Shown: positions 24,856-38,690, counted from the stretch's first letter. The stretch is 64,000 bases of DNA from Luscinia megarhynchos (GCA_034336665.1 CM067568.1:13053983-13117982); one strand, 5' to 3'. A program made the numbers and translations. The notes: generated by a model not told the origin, from the letters alone.

Positions 24856-27256
24856 TGGACAAGTACTAAGTCTCGCACCACCGGCTGACAGAGTTGCACA
24901 TGTCCTTCAGAAACCGAGGATGCAAAATTTTGAAGAGGCTAATTTTTTTTTAGGGCGGGGGGAGAGAGTGTCAAAGAAGAAGCCACACAAATAAATTCAT
25001 GGTCTTTGAGTTATGCAAGACCCATTTATTTTTCTTACTCTCCTTACTGGTGCTAGTAAGCACTCAGTTTCTTTTTTCACCAACAGATCCAAGACACAAA
25101 AAAGCCACCTTCAGGTATATAGATAGCAGTTTGAGCAATTGCACAGGTGCAATCTTGGGAGTAGAAGTTGTTCTAAAGACTATACAAATATAGCATTGAT
25201 AAAGCACATCATCAAGAGACTTCCACCTTACTTCACTAGATTACAAAACCAGACCTTTCAAACTGCTATACTATGATTATAATGGTCATAATGACACTGA
25301 AGGACCTCTCTTCCTTTGGAAAAGATTGTACTTTACCCTCTTAACAAGAAAAATAATGCTTGCGAAATGATATTTCTTGGACAAGCAAAATAAGCTATTT
25401 AAGTACAGCTGCTCATTGACTAATCTCTTTAACAGCCCTTTACAGGAAGTGTCATTCACTACTAGGTAAAGGAAGAAACTCCAAAAGGTCACTTTTGCTT
25501 AAGGCCACTACCAAGAAAATGGTATTTAACATTTTGCCAATTCCAGTCTTGTGTTTAGGACTATGATACAACTTCTCACATTCACCACAATATCTATGCA
25601 GGCTCTTTATTAAAACAATCCTGCAGGAGATTACCACAAGAACTGTGTTATTTTTCAGCATTACTTCTACTTTATCCTCCAGCTTTTTGCACACAGCCGG
25701 GTCAGAGCCGAGCTGGGGAAATGTCTTCCAGCAACAGCCAGTATGCACATCAAGCAGCAAGATAAAAATCAGGAATAATGAGTTTCTGCTAGAAGAGTTA
25801 CATAATCAGCAATCCTCATTAAAACACAGTTTCACTGTTTCATATGAGCCTTATAGATGCAAATCATTCTGAGTTTAAGTCATGCACCAATCTACAAATT
25901 AAGAATTCTCTACAGCAAATAAGGCAGATAACTCAAAATTCTTTAAGCTCTCTTTCAATTCACACCCATTAGAAGGGTTTGGATTTCAGATTGGGGTTTT
26001 TTTTGCCCTCCTTGAATCAAACCAGTGAGATGTGCTTCAAACAAAGTGACTGTATTTCTCTGGACTCCCCACACACAGAGCAAGATTCTTAACAGATTTA
26101 TAACAGATTCTTTACATTCTTTAAGTCTGGCCAAGCTTTTGTTTTATCTACTTCATTTCAATGGCTTATAGTGCAAAGGACAGACATCTTTATAAGAGGT
26201 TCTACACATTCAGCTCAGTCTGAAGACAAATCCAAGTGAAACCCTTCACAAAGTAAAATTAAATCAGAAATTATGTTACAGTTACCAAGACAAGATTTAA
26301 ACAAAAGAGTGTGTCTTCAGAAAGACTGAAACTGTTCCAGACTAACAAAATTATAAAACCCTGAAAACCACACAACCTAAGTCCTGGGTCATAAAGTCTT
26401 AAGGAGGAGGAGCTTTGGAAGTTGCAGGTATGAATCAATCCACAGGATAATGATGTAAATATTCAACACAAAATCTACAGAAAAAAAACAGACACCAGAT
26501 CCTTTTCTGTACACTATATGAAGCTACAGAGTTTGACACCCATTAATGCCATAAATATTGCCATTAGGAAGAAGTGTTGTCCTATCTGCTTCCTATCTCC
26601 AGAGCTCAGTGTGAAACACAATCAGGAAATAAATTTAAAACCCCAAAACTATTTTGCTGGGCTCCTTTATAGACAATGCAGGTCTCTGGTCCCATTCATG
26701 GCACAAATGTGGCCTTCAACTATTTACTATGCTCCTGTTAGCAGGACAAACAAACTAAAACTTCTCCTGTCCTGAAGATCTACAGTATATTTCGTAGATG
26801 GTTTAAGCCTACCAGCCACAGAAAATATCCTAATGAGAAGTCTGGTATACTTGACACCACCTTCTCAGACTGTCTAGAAAGCTAAGCTGGCTTTAATCTC
26901 TTCATTAACTTACAGCTGGTTAAAACTGCTATGTCAGATGCAAGAACACCCCGACTTATGAGTCCTCTCAAGAATTCCTACTTGGCTTTTCCAAGAAGCA
27001 GCAGCCTGAGGTAAGTGCAGTTTGCAGTCTTGCTGTTGCCTAAGGATTCTAAAGAGCAGCAGGGCTTTTTCCTGAACTTTATTCAAAAAATAAAATAGAA
27101 TCATACTTTGAGACTATTCAGGACTGCTTGGGCTACAATTTACAAAATAATCCATCCCTTCAGGTGCTGCTTGATAATTGGGTGCTTTTTTTCTTAAGAA
27201 GATGACAAAAAATTATATGGTTTTCAAAGTATTTATATATAACAACAGCCAGCTTT

Positions 27257-27282
27257 AAAAAAAAAAAAAAAAAAAAAAAAAA
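27257..27282. repeat. Poly(A) run, 26 bases
   Basis: A pure A homopolymer in PIK3C2A intron 1. I see no upstream AATAAA and no recognisable gene copy on its 5' side, so there is no support for a processed pseudogene. Confidence 0.95.
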
Positions 27283-30200
27283 GTCTTATTTGTCTTCTGA
27301 AACCAACGACCTTGAGCTCGGTATCACCAAGCAGTCTCCTGTTCACAAGGAGAGTCCCTGTTCCACAAAGTCACAACTGCAGATAAACACACATTCCTCA
27401 GCTGTCAGAAACACTGTACACAGCTACCACAGCACCTTCATTCACAACATCTAGAGAACCCCAGTCGCTCAATAACTACTTGTTTATTTCACAATTTCAC
27501 ATTACAGTGCTGTATTTCAGTACAGCACACTTGCACTGATAAATCCAGTGACTTCTAGCATTCAAGACAGAGGGCTGTTGTTAGTGGTTATCTGAAAAAT
27601 TGAATTTTAGCCTTATTCTCTGCAAGACAGCCTCAACAGCATGTATACACATAATATGATTGCTGTATTTAAGTCCTGTCCTTGGGAAACTTCTAAAGTC
27701 AGTCTATAAATTTCTGTCAAATTTTATAAACAGACTGCAGGTTTTCCCAAACAGTTAAAAAAAGCTGATACAAAAAATCTGATAAAATTGCAATAGTTTT
27801 TGTGAAACTTGATCCTGCATGCCAGTTCTAAGCAGTAAATTCATCTAATACATCAGAAGAAAAGCTCCCTAGGCATAAGCATGATTAAATACTGTTAGAC
27901 CTTCTTTTAAATGCTAACCATCAGTTTTTCACATAAGTTTAGCTTCACTTTGAACCTCTCACTTTGCAGCCATCTAAGTTCAAAGGCAGAGACTGAGCAG
28001 AATTTAAACTCCTCCAACATTTACAAAGAGAAGGGCAAATTCCATTAGGATCATCTATCAGCAGGGAACTCCTCAAACACTCAGACAAATAAGTGGCAAT
28101 TCAAATCCTGGAATCCTGAACTATTACTGACCAAGCTATAGGAACTCACCAGAAGTTTGCAACAACTGGAGGTCATTGAAGACCCAGAAGTGATCCTTAC
28201 AGAGCTAGGACTGCTCTCATCTGAACTGCTGCACACTATTTTAAGTAACATTAATAATCAGTTCTCAGCTGTCAATCTGTTCACATTCAAGAGTGCTCCT
28301 CTTGCCAAGCACTCAAAGAACGTGAGAAACATTTCGTTTATTTTTAAAGGAAAGCCAGAAGCAACTGAAGAGATTATAACAGAAATTCAGAAGTGATAAA
28401 ACAATCCCCTACACTATTTTGTCACTACACTGTCCCCTAATTTTGATATTAAACAGACACATTCATATTTGGGTGAAGTCGCCACATTTCCACCATTCTA
28501 GCAGAACCTCACCTGCTTCCTTTAAAAGTGGGTCTGAAACCTCAACCATACAATTGATCTCCAGCCCTGACCAAGGGTAATTGCAGTCAGATTTTACTAA
28601 CTTGAAGCAGTATTTCCTTTCTCAACCAGTTGTGATCAGACAGAAGCCCGCAGACCTCTTTGGCTCCAGTCTAGCAGAGTTTCTGCAAGAGCAACACTTC
28701 CCTGGTAGCAATTTTACATAAATGTGTTTAGAGCCTGAAGTTAATCTGATCCCTCAAATACTTGTGCAGTGTTATATAATTTTGAGTATTGCACATCATT
28801 CATTATTTTAGAAGAGTAAAATACTCTTTTTAAAAAAGCAGCAAGAAAACTTATTAATAATGAAGAAACTGCAAGATGCCTGACCACCACCTCTATATGG
28901 AATGGAAATTAATTTTAAACCAGATTTTCACTTAGGCTTACAAAAAAAAATAGTTAGACATGGAAATACATAAAATGGAACCAGCAAGAATTTTCTTTCC
29001 AATAAGGAATTTATAGTATTCTGGTAAGAAAACTTTGGGGAATGAATGCAGGACATTACATCTCTACCAGATGTAGACTCCCAAAAGACAAAGACTCCCA
29101 AAACCTAAATTAGCTTCCAGTCTTAATGGCAAGGGATGACTTCATCAGACATAAATCGTTTTACCTTAAGCAGAGGTAATCTCACCATCTGCTCATGTAC
29201 ATGTTGACATTCTTCTCGATTTCAGATGAGTTGCACAGCTTTCTTTTCAAAAACACCCAAGGCTTGTAATACCCTATTTATAATTTCTTCTACGCAAGCA
29301 CAGAACATATTACTTGGTAATTTCTTCACAAGAAGTACTTTATAGCTATCAGAAATCAGTGCACACGAATTCCCTGGAGTCCAAGCACTAAATACAGAAG
29401 CAATGATAACAAGTCAGGCCATTTCCTGCATTCCTTATAAAGTAAGGCCCTGGCATACAGCAGCCAATGCTTCCTCAAAACAAGTGCAATTTTCAAAATA
29501 ACTTTGAGGTTCTTTTGCCATTAAAGAAAATAAAAATAAAAATACTTGAAGCATTTGCCACATTGAATCATAGCTAACTTACAAATTAACAAATCTTGCC
29601 TGCATACCAGAAACAGTAGCAGTTTTACTGGAAACCAGGGAAAACTTAGCAAAATATGACAGCAGTAATATACTGTGGAAAATACTAATCATCAGCAAAG
29701 GAATCCATAGCCAGACATTTGCCACAGCAGGAAAACTCCTCAGCAAAGAAAAGAAAGAAAAAAGTCACAAGAACTTTCATGTTCAGAAGGCCTTCCTGCC
29801 AGATGCATTCACACTGCTACAAACAGAGAAAATACTGAGCACATACTCATGACATGACTTCTGGAAGTAAGGTTATTATTCTTTTTAAATAATGTCAGGT
29901 TTAAACTGGAGGTTTTCTCAATAACAAACAGTTCTGAATCAGTGTTAAAGCTATACAGTTCTATCATGCTATCTTTCCACTAAAAACTTAATAGCTTCTT
30001 TAATCCAGTCATTTTAGCAAAATTGGCAAGTGCCTCCTCACAAATGAGATGAACACAGTTAACCAGAAAATTGAATCAATTTTGTTTCAGCTCATATCTA
30101 CAGAACCTTCAAAGACAATTTCACTAGCTCAAATACTGGTGCAATTTTTAATTGGGCACAAACCCTGAACCAAAACTCATTCCATTTGTTTTGCTCAAAT

Positions 30201-31647
30201 CATTCAGATTATAGATACCTAAGCAGGAACTGCATCCCTTAACTTTGATTTTGAAATTTCATTTATGCCTAAAAAGTACAATTTCATCACAAAACCTTTG
30301 ATCTTGAGGGCTAGGCAAGAACAGGAAGTCTCAGCCTTTAAGGTCTTTCAACATCAGCAACAAATCCCTTGAAAAATTCAACCTCAGCTGTTTCAGTGCT
30401 TATAAAAATGTATGAACTATTGAATTCAATTTTCACCCAGGACTCTGTGCAGAAGATCATTAGTAGATATGGCACACTGTGTAGCTGCTGTTAAATTTGA
30501 ATCTTCAGGTTTTGATCAATGCTTCAAGAGAGACAAAGCATGGATGCATCTGTCATGATGTTCCAGCCAGATCCCAGAGAGGGCAGCTACAGATACCTAC
30601 AGATCATGTGTTTCCCACGGCCACACTCTTCCTCTGCAATGGTTTGCACCACTGGCCACTGCAAGCCCTTCCATCATGTAATAGATGTGGATACATGCAG
30701 ATTTGGTACAGCAGGTTTGCAAGCTTACTCAGCACATTACTGCTATTATACTCCTCCCCTCAAATTTTGAACCTAACCACCACTCCATTTAGGTCTGTTA
30801 AGAGATGGGGGTCATATAGATAATTGAATAATATAAAAACAAAAACTCCTGACCCTGCTAAGAACAGTGGGTGTCACAGCTAGAAGAAAACTGTAGCATG
30901 AGCTCATATAACTGGACACTGCAGATTTATCACCAAGATAAACTTTATAAATTATTGAATCATGGCAAGAAGTCCTTAAAGCCAATGAGCAGAAGACACA
31001 AATCAACAGGAAGATTGGCATCAGTTTCATCAGCTGTAGAACTACTCACCAAACTTTGCATCCCTGTACTTCTCCCTATCCTGTTCTCAGCTCTCTAACA
31101 GCATCCTCCTATTCTGTTCCTGCCCAGTATTTTCTGGATGCAGATACCAGAAAAGAGCAAGAATGAAACTGATGGCATCCCAGGCTGTTTCATTCCAATG
31201 CACTTGGCCAAGAAAGTTTTTTCCATGCCTTACAGCCAAGCCTATTACCCGCATTGTTTGACAAAGGCTAGGAATTCTAGTTCTGTTGCAATGTTTCTCC
31301 TTGCAGAATAATGCTTTCAATTTCACTCCTCCTGTCTCAAAAGTTTGCTTTCAAAAGCTTTGTGCTGGCTCCCTTGCTCCACAGACCCCTCTCAAGTTGT
31401 GCTTTTCTCCACGTCACCCTGACGTACACAATCCCTCCACCAATCCTGCTTTTCAAAGGCTACTTGAAAACACTCACGCAACACAAACTTTCATACAGAA
31501 TCAACATTAGCTGCTGGCTCAAGAGGAGGCTTTTTCCTATTCTTTAAGTGAGGTCATTATCCCAAATATTTTGATTCCCCAGCTGAATAATTTGTGCTGT
31601 AATTCCTGACTTGCAAAGTAATTTTATTCTGGAATATCGCTTTCATG

Positions 31648-31760
31648 GAACAATTAAGACTGGAAGGGACCTTAGTTATTCATGCAGTGTGGGGCCTGAC
31701 CCCAGTAGAACATGACAAATTACCTGGAGCATGTAGCTAAACTAGTACTTCCATTAATTC
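31648..31760 (-). mobile_element. Possible degraded CR1 3' tail
   Basis: The segment atggaacaattaagactggaagggacct resembles a heavily diverged antisense CR1 tail (ggttggaagggacct). There is little else to support it. Confidence 0.35.
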
Positions 31761-32544
31761 CAATCCCAGTGCTACTAAACAGAAGATAGACAACATTTTA
31801 AACTACATATCCAATTTTATCCAAACCGTAGAAAGTGTCTAGTGTAGGTAGAACAGAGAAAGAGGAAAGAAACATCTGTGCTGTCTGCTTTAATTGCCAC
31901 AACTTCCATAGAGTTCTATAATATTCTGCAGCACAGAGGACCATGTTAAAATCTCAATTTTTCCTAAATTATGTGTCTGAAGTAAGCCCTGCAGACATGC
32001 TCCTAACGTGGCAAAACATTGAAAACACAGCAAAATGCAGGAGGCTCTTGATGCAAGGTACAGAAGCTGTTAACACAGAGATGAAAACAAACCTCCCCCA
32101 CAGAGATCCTATTTTACTCCCTGTGCAGCAGTGCACAACACACACCTTCAACAAATCATCAAAAACACAAATGGAGAGGAAACACTGACACCTCAGCTCT
32201 GCCCTGACTTAACTCTGTATCACTATATTAGTATCACCCTGCCAGCCTAACCTAATGCAATTCTGCTGCAGTAGCCAAATTATTTCCACCACTTGCTTCA
32301 GCAGCTGAGTTTCCCCTCAGGCAGGAAACTTGCACAGTTTCAGTTATAACCAGCAGATGCTTCTCAGTCACACACCTCATATTCATAGGAGATCGAGCAG
32401 AATTGCTGATTACTAATTGACAGAACAAACGCACCGTTCACGTGTACCTCCATGCTTTATCCATTAGAAATTGCTAAATGCTTACTGCATGTATTGATTC
32501 AACAATTATGAGATTTGTTTGGCTCTGTTTTTTTATAATACAGA

Positions 32545-32800
32545 GGTAGAGAACTGAACAGAGTGGCTACACTCAGACCAAAGGTTCATCTCATCCTTAT
32601 CTTGTCTCTAAAGGTGGCTTTGGAAATGCAAATAGGAAAAAGCTAAACCAACACACACTTCCTCAAAATACCCTCCTAGTCTCCACTAATTTGGCACTCA
32701 AGTACTTCCTGAATCCTGAGGTAACTTCTCTAAGGTTAAGACTCTTGATGGACTTCTTCATCAGGAATTCATTCAGATGGATGCTGAACTCAGGTAAACT
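32545..32800. repeat. Possible ancient amniote interspersed repeat
   Basis: The phrases cactcagaccaaaggttcat and ttatcttgtctctaaaggtg, then a stretch around ttcctgaatcctgaggtaac, resemble an old repeat common in sauropsid genomes (ACCAAAGGTCCATCTAGCC...CTGTCTCTGACAGTGG). I cannot name the family with certainty. Confidence 0.35.
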
Positions 32801-35800
32801 TCCAGCTCTCACCTTATAACAGCACTGTCACCTTGCTCTGCTCCTCTGCTGCAACTACAGCCTAAGCAGAAGATGGATCAGGTACTGATGACCTGTTCTC
32901 AATCAGTCCCCTACAAACATCAACTACAACGCTGAAGTCTACAACCTCAATTATTTCCTCTGGGACACGATGCACTAACCAACCTCCAGATCTGAACCAG
33001 TGACATTCCCTCAGCACAAACACCACAAGGTCCTCACACGCTACACACTGCAAATTGTGGCTGGGTTTTTGTAAGTGATGTTTTGTTTGTAAATTACAAG
33101 TTGCATGAAACATGCAGACATACCTTCTCCCTCTTACTTCCATTTCTTCCCTCTGGAGTGACCATCACTTGGACAGCTTTATCTAAGGAAATACTTTCAA
33201 GCTGCATTTCTACAAAGTTATAGATTGAAGCAATACTTCTCATAACTTTTTTTTATGTAAGCTTTGACGAAAGCATTTCATTCTAAACTTTTTATAGCCT
33301 AAGCGAGGTTTATTGTTACTGGCATGCTCTGAAACATTTCTGCCTTCCCTTCCCTGTCCAGTCTGGAAACAACTTCATCATTCTTCTCACAAACTTACAT
33401 CACACCAATTCCTCACCTATAAAGGGGTTGGATGATGCTGCATTAGATGACTGATTTTATTGACCACCACTGATAAAAGACTGAACCTGGTTCTCGTAAT
33501 TAATTACACATCCACATCTTCTACTTAAAATAGAACGATATGTTTACACAGTTACACATCCATAAAGCAAACAACTTGCATTTGTATAATACTTTCAAGC
33601 TTGTTGCATTATCCTAAAAACAAACACCAAATAATTTCTGTACTGACTGCAGACACTAAAGGCAATATTTCTAAAAAAAAAACCAAAACCAAAACAAAAC
33701 AAAAAAAAAGGAATTTTCAAAGCTCCCATAAGGCAGCCTTAAAATTGTTCAAGAGTTTAAAAGACAAACAACATGCAATCCTGCTCTAATAAAATTCAAC
33801 TCTCATTTTTCTAAATAACCTCGTACTGTCTGGTTTTGGTCCCACATCAAAGCCTAAGACAACAACAAAAAAAATCTCTCCAAAACATCACCTCAGCATT
33901 TTTATTTCTTAAAAAACATTTTAATCCAAGTGTCTCCAGCTAGGCAGCTGGAGACAACAGCAACACTGAGTAAGATATATCACCAGTTTCAGTTTAGTTT
34001 GAGAAGAAACAAAGGAACACAAAATCAGAAATTTTTTTTTACTTGGCATTTTGAAATGCATAATTTTCCATTTAAGGCACTCAATTTTCTTTGTTAGTAC
34101 ACAGAGAGCTACTCAAATTGGTTAAAGATAACTAAATTATCAATTTCAATACAATGATTATATGCCCTGATGAACCTTTATGTTTGAGTTTGCAGGGATG
34201 ACAGCAATAACCCACAGGAAAGAGCAATCTCAAGTACATAAATCAGGATTACTATTGCACTGTAATAAAGACAAATCTATTTTATTAAATCAATTGCAAT
34301 TTTAAATATTTCCTGAGATCTCCTTTGTATTTTTCATAAACAAGCATCTCTAAGAAATGTAAAAGAATATTCAAATTCAGCACACCATTTAAGAAGATGA
34401 GACTCTAAACAAGCCATTACTTGTCTGGTTTGTGGTCCCCTCCCCAAAAGGTCATTCAATTTCAAGTATTTGTCATTTCTGCCCGTGTTCTCTCCCTCTC
34501 CCTTTATCTTCTATGCAACTTTCTTTCACTGTTCCCTTACTCTTAATAGTTTTGCTCTAACTTGCTTTTACAAAAGAACAAACACAACACCAAAAAACAA
34601 ACTGAATTTGGTGGGAATTATAATCCCTTTCTCCCCCTCCCACAAATATGTTGAGGCCAATTTATGCATTTTCTCTTCCTCCCAGAATGCATGAAGCTCT
34701 TTACAGGTCCACCCTCAGTGTTGGGGGAATGAAGCACACAACTTCTTTCAAAGCCAACAAAGCCATACAAAAAATACTTTCGTCTGTCTGATTTCATTTC
34801 CCCTGCCCCATTTCTGCTTCCCCTTTGGATTCTTCATAAATCATCCATCACCACCACTCCTGAACACAGCTTATATTCAAAGCAACTATTGCACAACATC
34901 TTGTACAAACACCAGACATTTTTTCTTAAATTTTCAGTTCCCTTTGGGAAGAAATCTGCATTAAACACGCAGTGTTATCAGTTAAAACCTCTGCATCTCT
35001 CCTCTACCCCAAATCAGTTTAACTGTGCTATGCTCCAGGTTTATATTAAGTAATACAATGAGTAGAAAGACCACCAGAGTCTCCTTTTCTTCCAACGCTT
35101 TTCTTTTGACTACATCTTGCTACCACATCCTTTCCCCAACAACAGCATAGCTGAAGTGGGAGGTTACTTGTGCTAACAAAGGTGCAGGAATACCTTTTTT
35201 ATTGTGTTGATACAGAATAATAAACTAGATCGAGCCAAGAACAGCAAGGCAGTCACGAACTTCCATGTATCTCTAGAAATACCGGCAAAGCTCCCGGAGG
35301 AAACAGCAGAGCTGTTTAGGGATCAGCTTTGTAAACATCCAAGTTCTCTGGAACCACAGCAACGCACCAGCCCGGGGCGAGCGTACCCGCTCCGAAGCCA
35401 CCAAGGGGATGAACAAAAAGGAAATGCAAACCCGCTGGGTCTCTGCAGCCACCGCCAAGGTGCCCCCGCGGCCGGGCACCTCCCGAGCTCCCCGCTCCGT
35501 GCCGGTGACAGCTCCCCGCCGCCCGGAGACTTCACCCCCGGGTCCAAAAAGCAGCTCGGGCACCTGCGGAGCGCGGGCAGCGGCTCCGCGCCCCAGCGCT
35601 GCGGACACGCAGCTCCCGGCCGGGAGCGCTTCCCGCAGGCAGCGCCGCCGCCCGGCTCGGCTCGGCTCGGGGAGCCCGCACGGCCGGGCAGCGGGACGGG
35701 CCGTGCGGGCAGCACCGCGGCTCCGGGACCGCGCCGAGGCCGCGCCGGCAGCGGCAGCGCCCGGAGGCCGAGGGTCGCGGCGACCCCCGGGAGGGCGGGC

Positions 35801-35895
35801 AAAGCGGGGAGCGCGGCGAGCGGCCCCGGCAGGGCGCGGCTGGCACGGCGCGGGGCCCGCAGCTCGCCGCGACCGCCGGGGCTCCCCGCGCCTAC

Positions 35896-36000
35896 CTCGG
35901 CCATTTCCCCTCGTCCCTGCGGCTCCCGGCGGGAGCGCTCCAGCCGCGGGCAGCTCCCCCCGCTCCGCCGCGCTGCGCTCACTTCCGCCCGGCCGCTCGG
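35896..36000 (-). other. PIK3C2A: PIK3C2A candidate noncoding first exon (proximal alternative; transcription start estimated)
   Basis: The donor GCCGAG|GTAGGC ends the exon at 35896. A consensus ETS site (minus strand GCGGAAGTG, 35980-35988) and a row of GC boxes (36000-36021) lie at or just upstream, as expected at a TATA-less start. An ATG in strong context (AAATGG, 35904) would open a five-codon uORF that stops just inside exon 2. The 5' end is only an estimate. Confidence 0.45.
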
Positions 36001-36055
36001 GGCGGGGCGGGGCGGGGCGGGCGCTGCGCCGGGCCCGGCCCCGGGGCCGCCTCAC

Positions 36056-36250
36056 CTGAGCCGCGCCGCGCCGCCGCCCCCGCCGCGCCCCCGGCCCGGC
36101 CCGCCGGGGGCCGCTGGGGTGACTCTCCGTCATTTCCTCCCGTTATCGCCCGATCTTCCCAGGAATGCTCGGCATGACTGGGAACTTGCCCGACGCACCA
36201 GAAATGTCCGGCGGGGGGGCTGGAGCCGCGCGGCGGACACAATGGACTTC
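36056..36250 (-). other. PIK3C2A: PIK3C2A candidate noncoding first exon (distal alternative; transcription start estimated)
   Basis: There is a near-perfect donor, GGCTCAG|GTGAGG, with the exon ending at 36056 inside the CpG island on the minus strand. It is about 160 bases upstream of the other candidate donor. Either or both may be used, and the 5' end is a guess from the island edge. Confidence 0.4.
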
Positions 36251-37694
36251 CTCAGCCCGGCGGCGGGGGAAGGGCCGGGGCCGGGCAGCGGCGCTGGAGA
36301 AGCGGGGAGCCCCCAGCACACGGGGCTGCGCTGCAGGGATGAACAGCATCCCCGCAGCCTTCCAACAACAGGTCCCACTACACGGAATTTTGCTTAATTA
36401 ACTTGAGAAACCACGTGGCCGCCAAGGGCAGATCCCCGTTGTCAACTCCAGCCTTCCTGACATACCAGCACGTTTCAGAAGGACTAAATATTTTGGTTTG
36501 ACCTTCACAATAGCTTCAATGGAACGAAATGCTTTGGGTATGCCCCAAAGTATTGCATGTGGGATTTCATACAAAGTTTAGACAATGAGCCTTTCACAAG
36601 ATCAAATTAAAAGTTGTTGTGGACATTTAAATGTAGAAGTATTATTTTTAATGTATTTTAATAGATGTAAAAGAATTCCAGAGAGAATAACTTTTTATTC
36701 CGTCCACTCAGGGATTACTTAAAATAAGCGAAGAATTCACTTTATGCCTATTAGTACTTTATTCTACACTTTTAGCACACTGAAATTTGGAAAAATACAA
36801 GACAATGAAGCATAGAAGACACATGAAAAGAAGACACATCAATTTAAAAACTACCATATAAATGAATTACCAAAAATCAGTCAGGAATACATTGCTGTCA
36901 GTCACATTTTTACTGTGGCTATATATAGGCTTCATCATTTCAGCATCTGAACATTTCCTATGGGATAGATCTTGACTTGACACCATTAAGGTCAATGAAA
37001 GCCCTTGCAGGTGACTCCAACATGAGCAAAATGAGGACTTGGAAGACTGACACAAAATGTATTACTGGAGAATCATCACAGACATGACTTTAATTACATA
37101 GATTAAAAAAATTACCAGAGTTCTTACTACCCTTGTGATCTAAGCCATCAGGAATTTTTCAGGCTGACAGTTATTAGGAGTAGAAATCAGTCCTTTCTAA
37201 TGCCATTCCAGTTTTGACAATCAATTAGCAAATTCTGCTCCAATTTTGAACAGAATGGAGCATCAGTAGAAGAAATTACTCAGAAAAAGAAAGCTCAAGG
37301 TTCCTTTCCAGACAGTCTGTCCAAATAGACCTTCTTGCAGATTGCATTTTAGACTTTTTGTCCTGGCAGTTGTGTCTCCTGGCCACCTCCCTTGCTGGGC
37401 TCCTGTGGCCAGGAGAGTGCTGTACTTGGAGCAATTAGTGACCCATGTAAATGACTCTACAGAGACACAGTGTCTTTCTGACAGGGATCCTGCTGCCAAC
37501 CAGTTCCACGTGTTTGTGCTTTCCCCTTCAGGTACAGGTCACATTAAACTGTTCCCAGCTGCACCTGTGACTCACTGGCCATAGGGTTTAGTCCTGGGAT
37601 AATCATTTGTTGATGTTTCATCCATCGCTCAGTAAAGGAGCATTAACCTGCTTAGTCTGAACAAAAGGCAGTTGCCACACCCAACAGTTCCAAC

Positions 37695-37771
37695 AAGATC
37701 ATGTTGGAATGAGATATCTTTAAGGCTCCTTCCAACCCAAGCCATTCTATGATTCCATGATTCCATGATCA
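37695..37771 (+). mobile_element. CR1 LINE 3'-end fragment
   Basis: It reads CTCCTTCCAACCCAAGCCATTCTATG followed by short ATTCCATG repeats. This is the characteristic CR1 3' tail (CTTCCAACCC...ATTCTATGATTCTATG), on the plus strand. Only the extreme 3' end remains. Confidence 0.85.
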
Positions 37772-38142
37772 TAGCTGTTTGATTGACCAATCTCCATCAT
37801 GTTATTACATAATCTGTGACAGGAGATCAAATATTAATCTTACTGGTTGAAATAGGAAAGATTATTTGGTTCATTCGCTGGATGAGTGAAGAATTTTAGA
37901 CTATTATCAAGCCTGCCTATCAGTGTCACTTTAACTGTAAGAACTGTGTCTTTACTTGGAAATTATTTCCTTCCTGTCAAAATTTTTTCTTGCTATTCCG
38001 TATTTTAAAAATAATAATTTAAGCCCATCCTTTTTAGCACTGCCATTTTTGAAAGGTATTCTGAAGGTACTTCATGTTAAATAGGAATTGATTTCATATT
38101 ATCACACTGAATACAAACTGAGTGTGCTATTCCTTTTTTTTC

Positions 38143-38690
38143 ACAGAGTGACAGAATCATTAAGGTTGGAACATACTTCCAAGATCACTGAGGCCAGCCT
38201 TTGTCTGAACACCATGCTGTCAACTAGACCATGGCATTCAGTGCCATGCCCAGTCATTTCTTTAACACCTCCAGGGATGGTGATTCCACCACCTCCTGGG
38301 CACTCTGTTCCAGTGCTTGACAACACTTTCAGGGAAGAAATTATTCCTGATGTCCAGCCTGAACCTCCCCTGGCACAACTCGAGGCATTTCCCCTTGTTC
38401 TGTGAGAAGAGACCCACCCTCACCTGGCCACAAGCTCCTTTCAGCACTGTAGAGAGCAATAAGGTCTCCCCTGAGCCTCCTTTTCTCCAGGTTAAACAAC
38501 CCCTCCTTCAGCTGTTTCTCAGACCCTTCACCAACTTCGTTGTCCTTCTCTGGACTAGCTGCAGCACCTCAATGTCTTTCCTGAACTGAGGGGCTCAGAA
38601 CTGGACACAGGATTCAAGGTGCCCTCTCACCAGTGTGGGCTCCAGGGGGACAATCACTGCCCTAGTCCTATTTGTGATACAGGCCAGCAC
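38143..38690 (-). mobile_element. CR1 LINE 3' fragment, about 550 bases
   Basis: The left end is the reverse complement of a CR1 tail (agagtgacagaatcattaag, then gttggaacatacttcc). It continues through the familiar CR1 3' sequence, with antisense motifs such as cctccagggatggtgattcc, ctgatgtccagcctgaacct and ttctctggactagctgcagc. It is 5'-truncated, as is usual for CR1. Confidence 0.9.

Larger units (their letters stand above)
24786..35895. other. PIK3C2A intron 1 (11 kb, between the CpG-island first exon and exon 2)
   Basis: This is mostly unique AT-rich sequence. It holds a 33-base tandem duplication directly at the exon 2 acceptor (24790-24855), an 84-codon plus-strand ORF (28142-28396), a 26-base A run (27257-27282), a possible CR1 remnant near 31650, and an old interspersed-repeat-like segment near 32550-32800. 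I see no convincing additional exon. The left boundary rests on the exon 2 acceptor, and the right boundary depends on which first exon is used. Confidence 0.65.
35370..36360. promoter_or_regulatory. CpG island, PIK3C2A promoter
   Basis: GC content and CpG density rise sharply here against AT-rich flanks. It contains four to five overlapping GGGCGGGGC-type Sp1/KLF boxes at 36000-36021 and an ETS (GABPA/ELK-type) site at 35980-35988. No TATA box is evident. It lies upstream of PIK3C2A exon 2 on the minus strand. Long ORFs here on both strands follow from the lack of AT-rich stop codons and are not genes. Confidence 0.9.

Noticed and set aside
27240..27300. Possible processed pseudogene or retrotransposon end marked by a 26-base A run
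   Set aside because: No poly(A) signal, no recognisable coding copy upstream and no convincing target-site duplication.
35204..36397. A 397-codon plus-strand ORF and several long minus-strand ORFs over the PIK3C2A CpG island
   Set aside because: The translations are Ala/Arg/Gly/Pro-rich with no domain. They arise because GC-rich sequence lacks stop codons. The same bases carry promoter motifs and first-exon donors.
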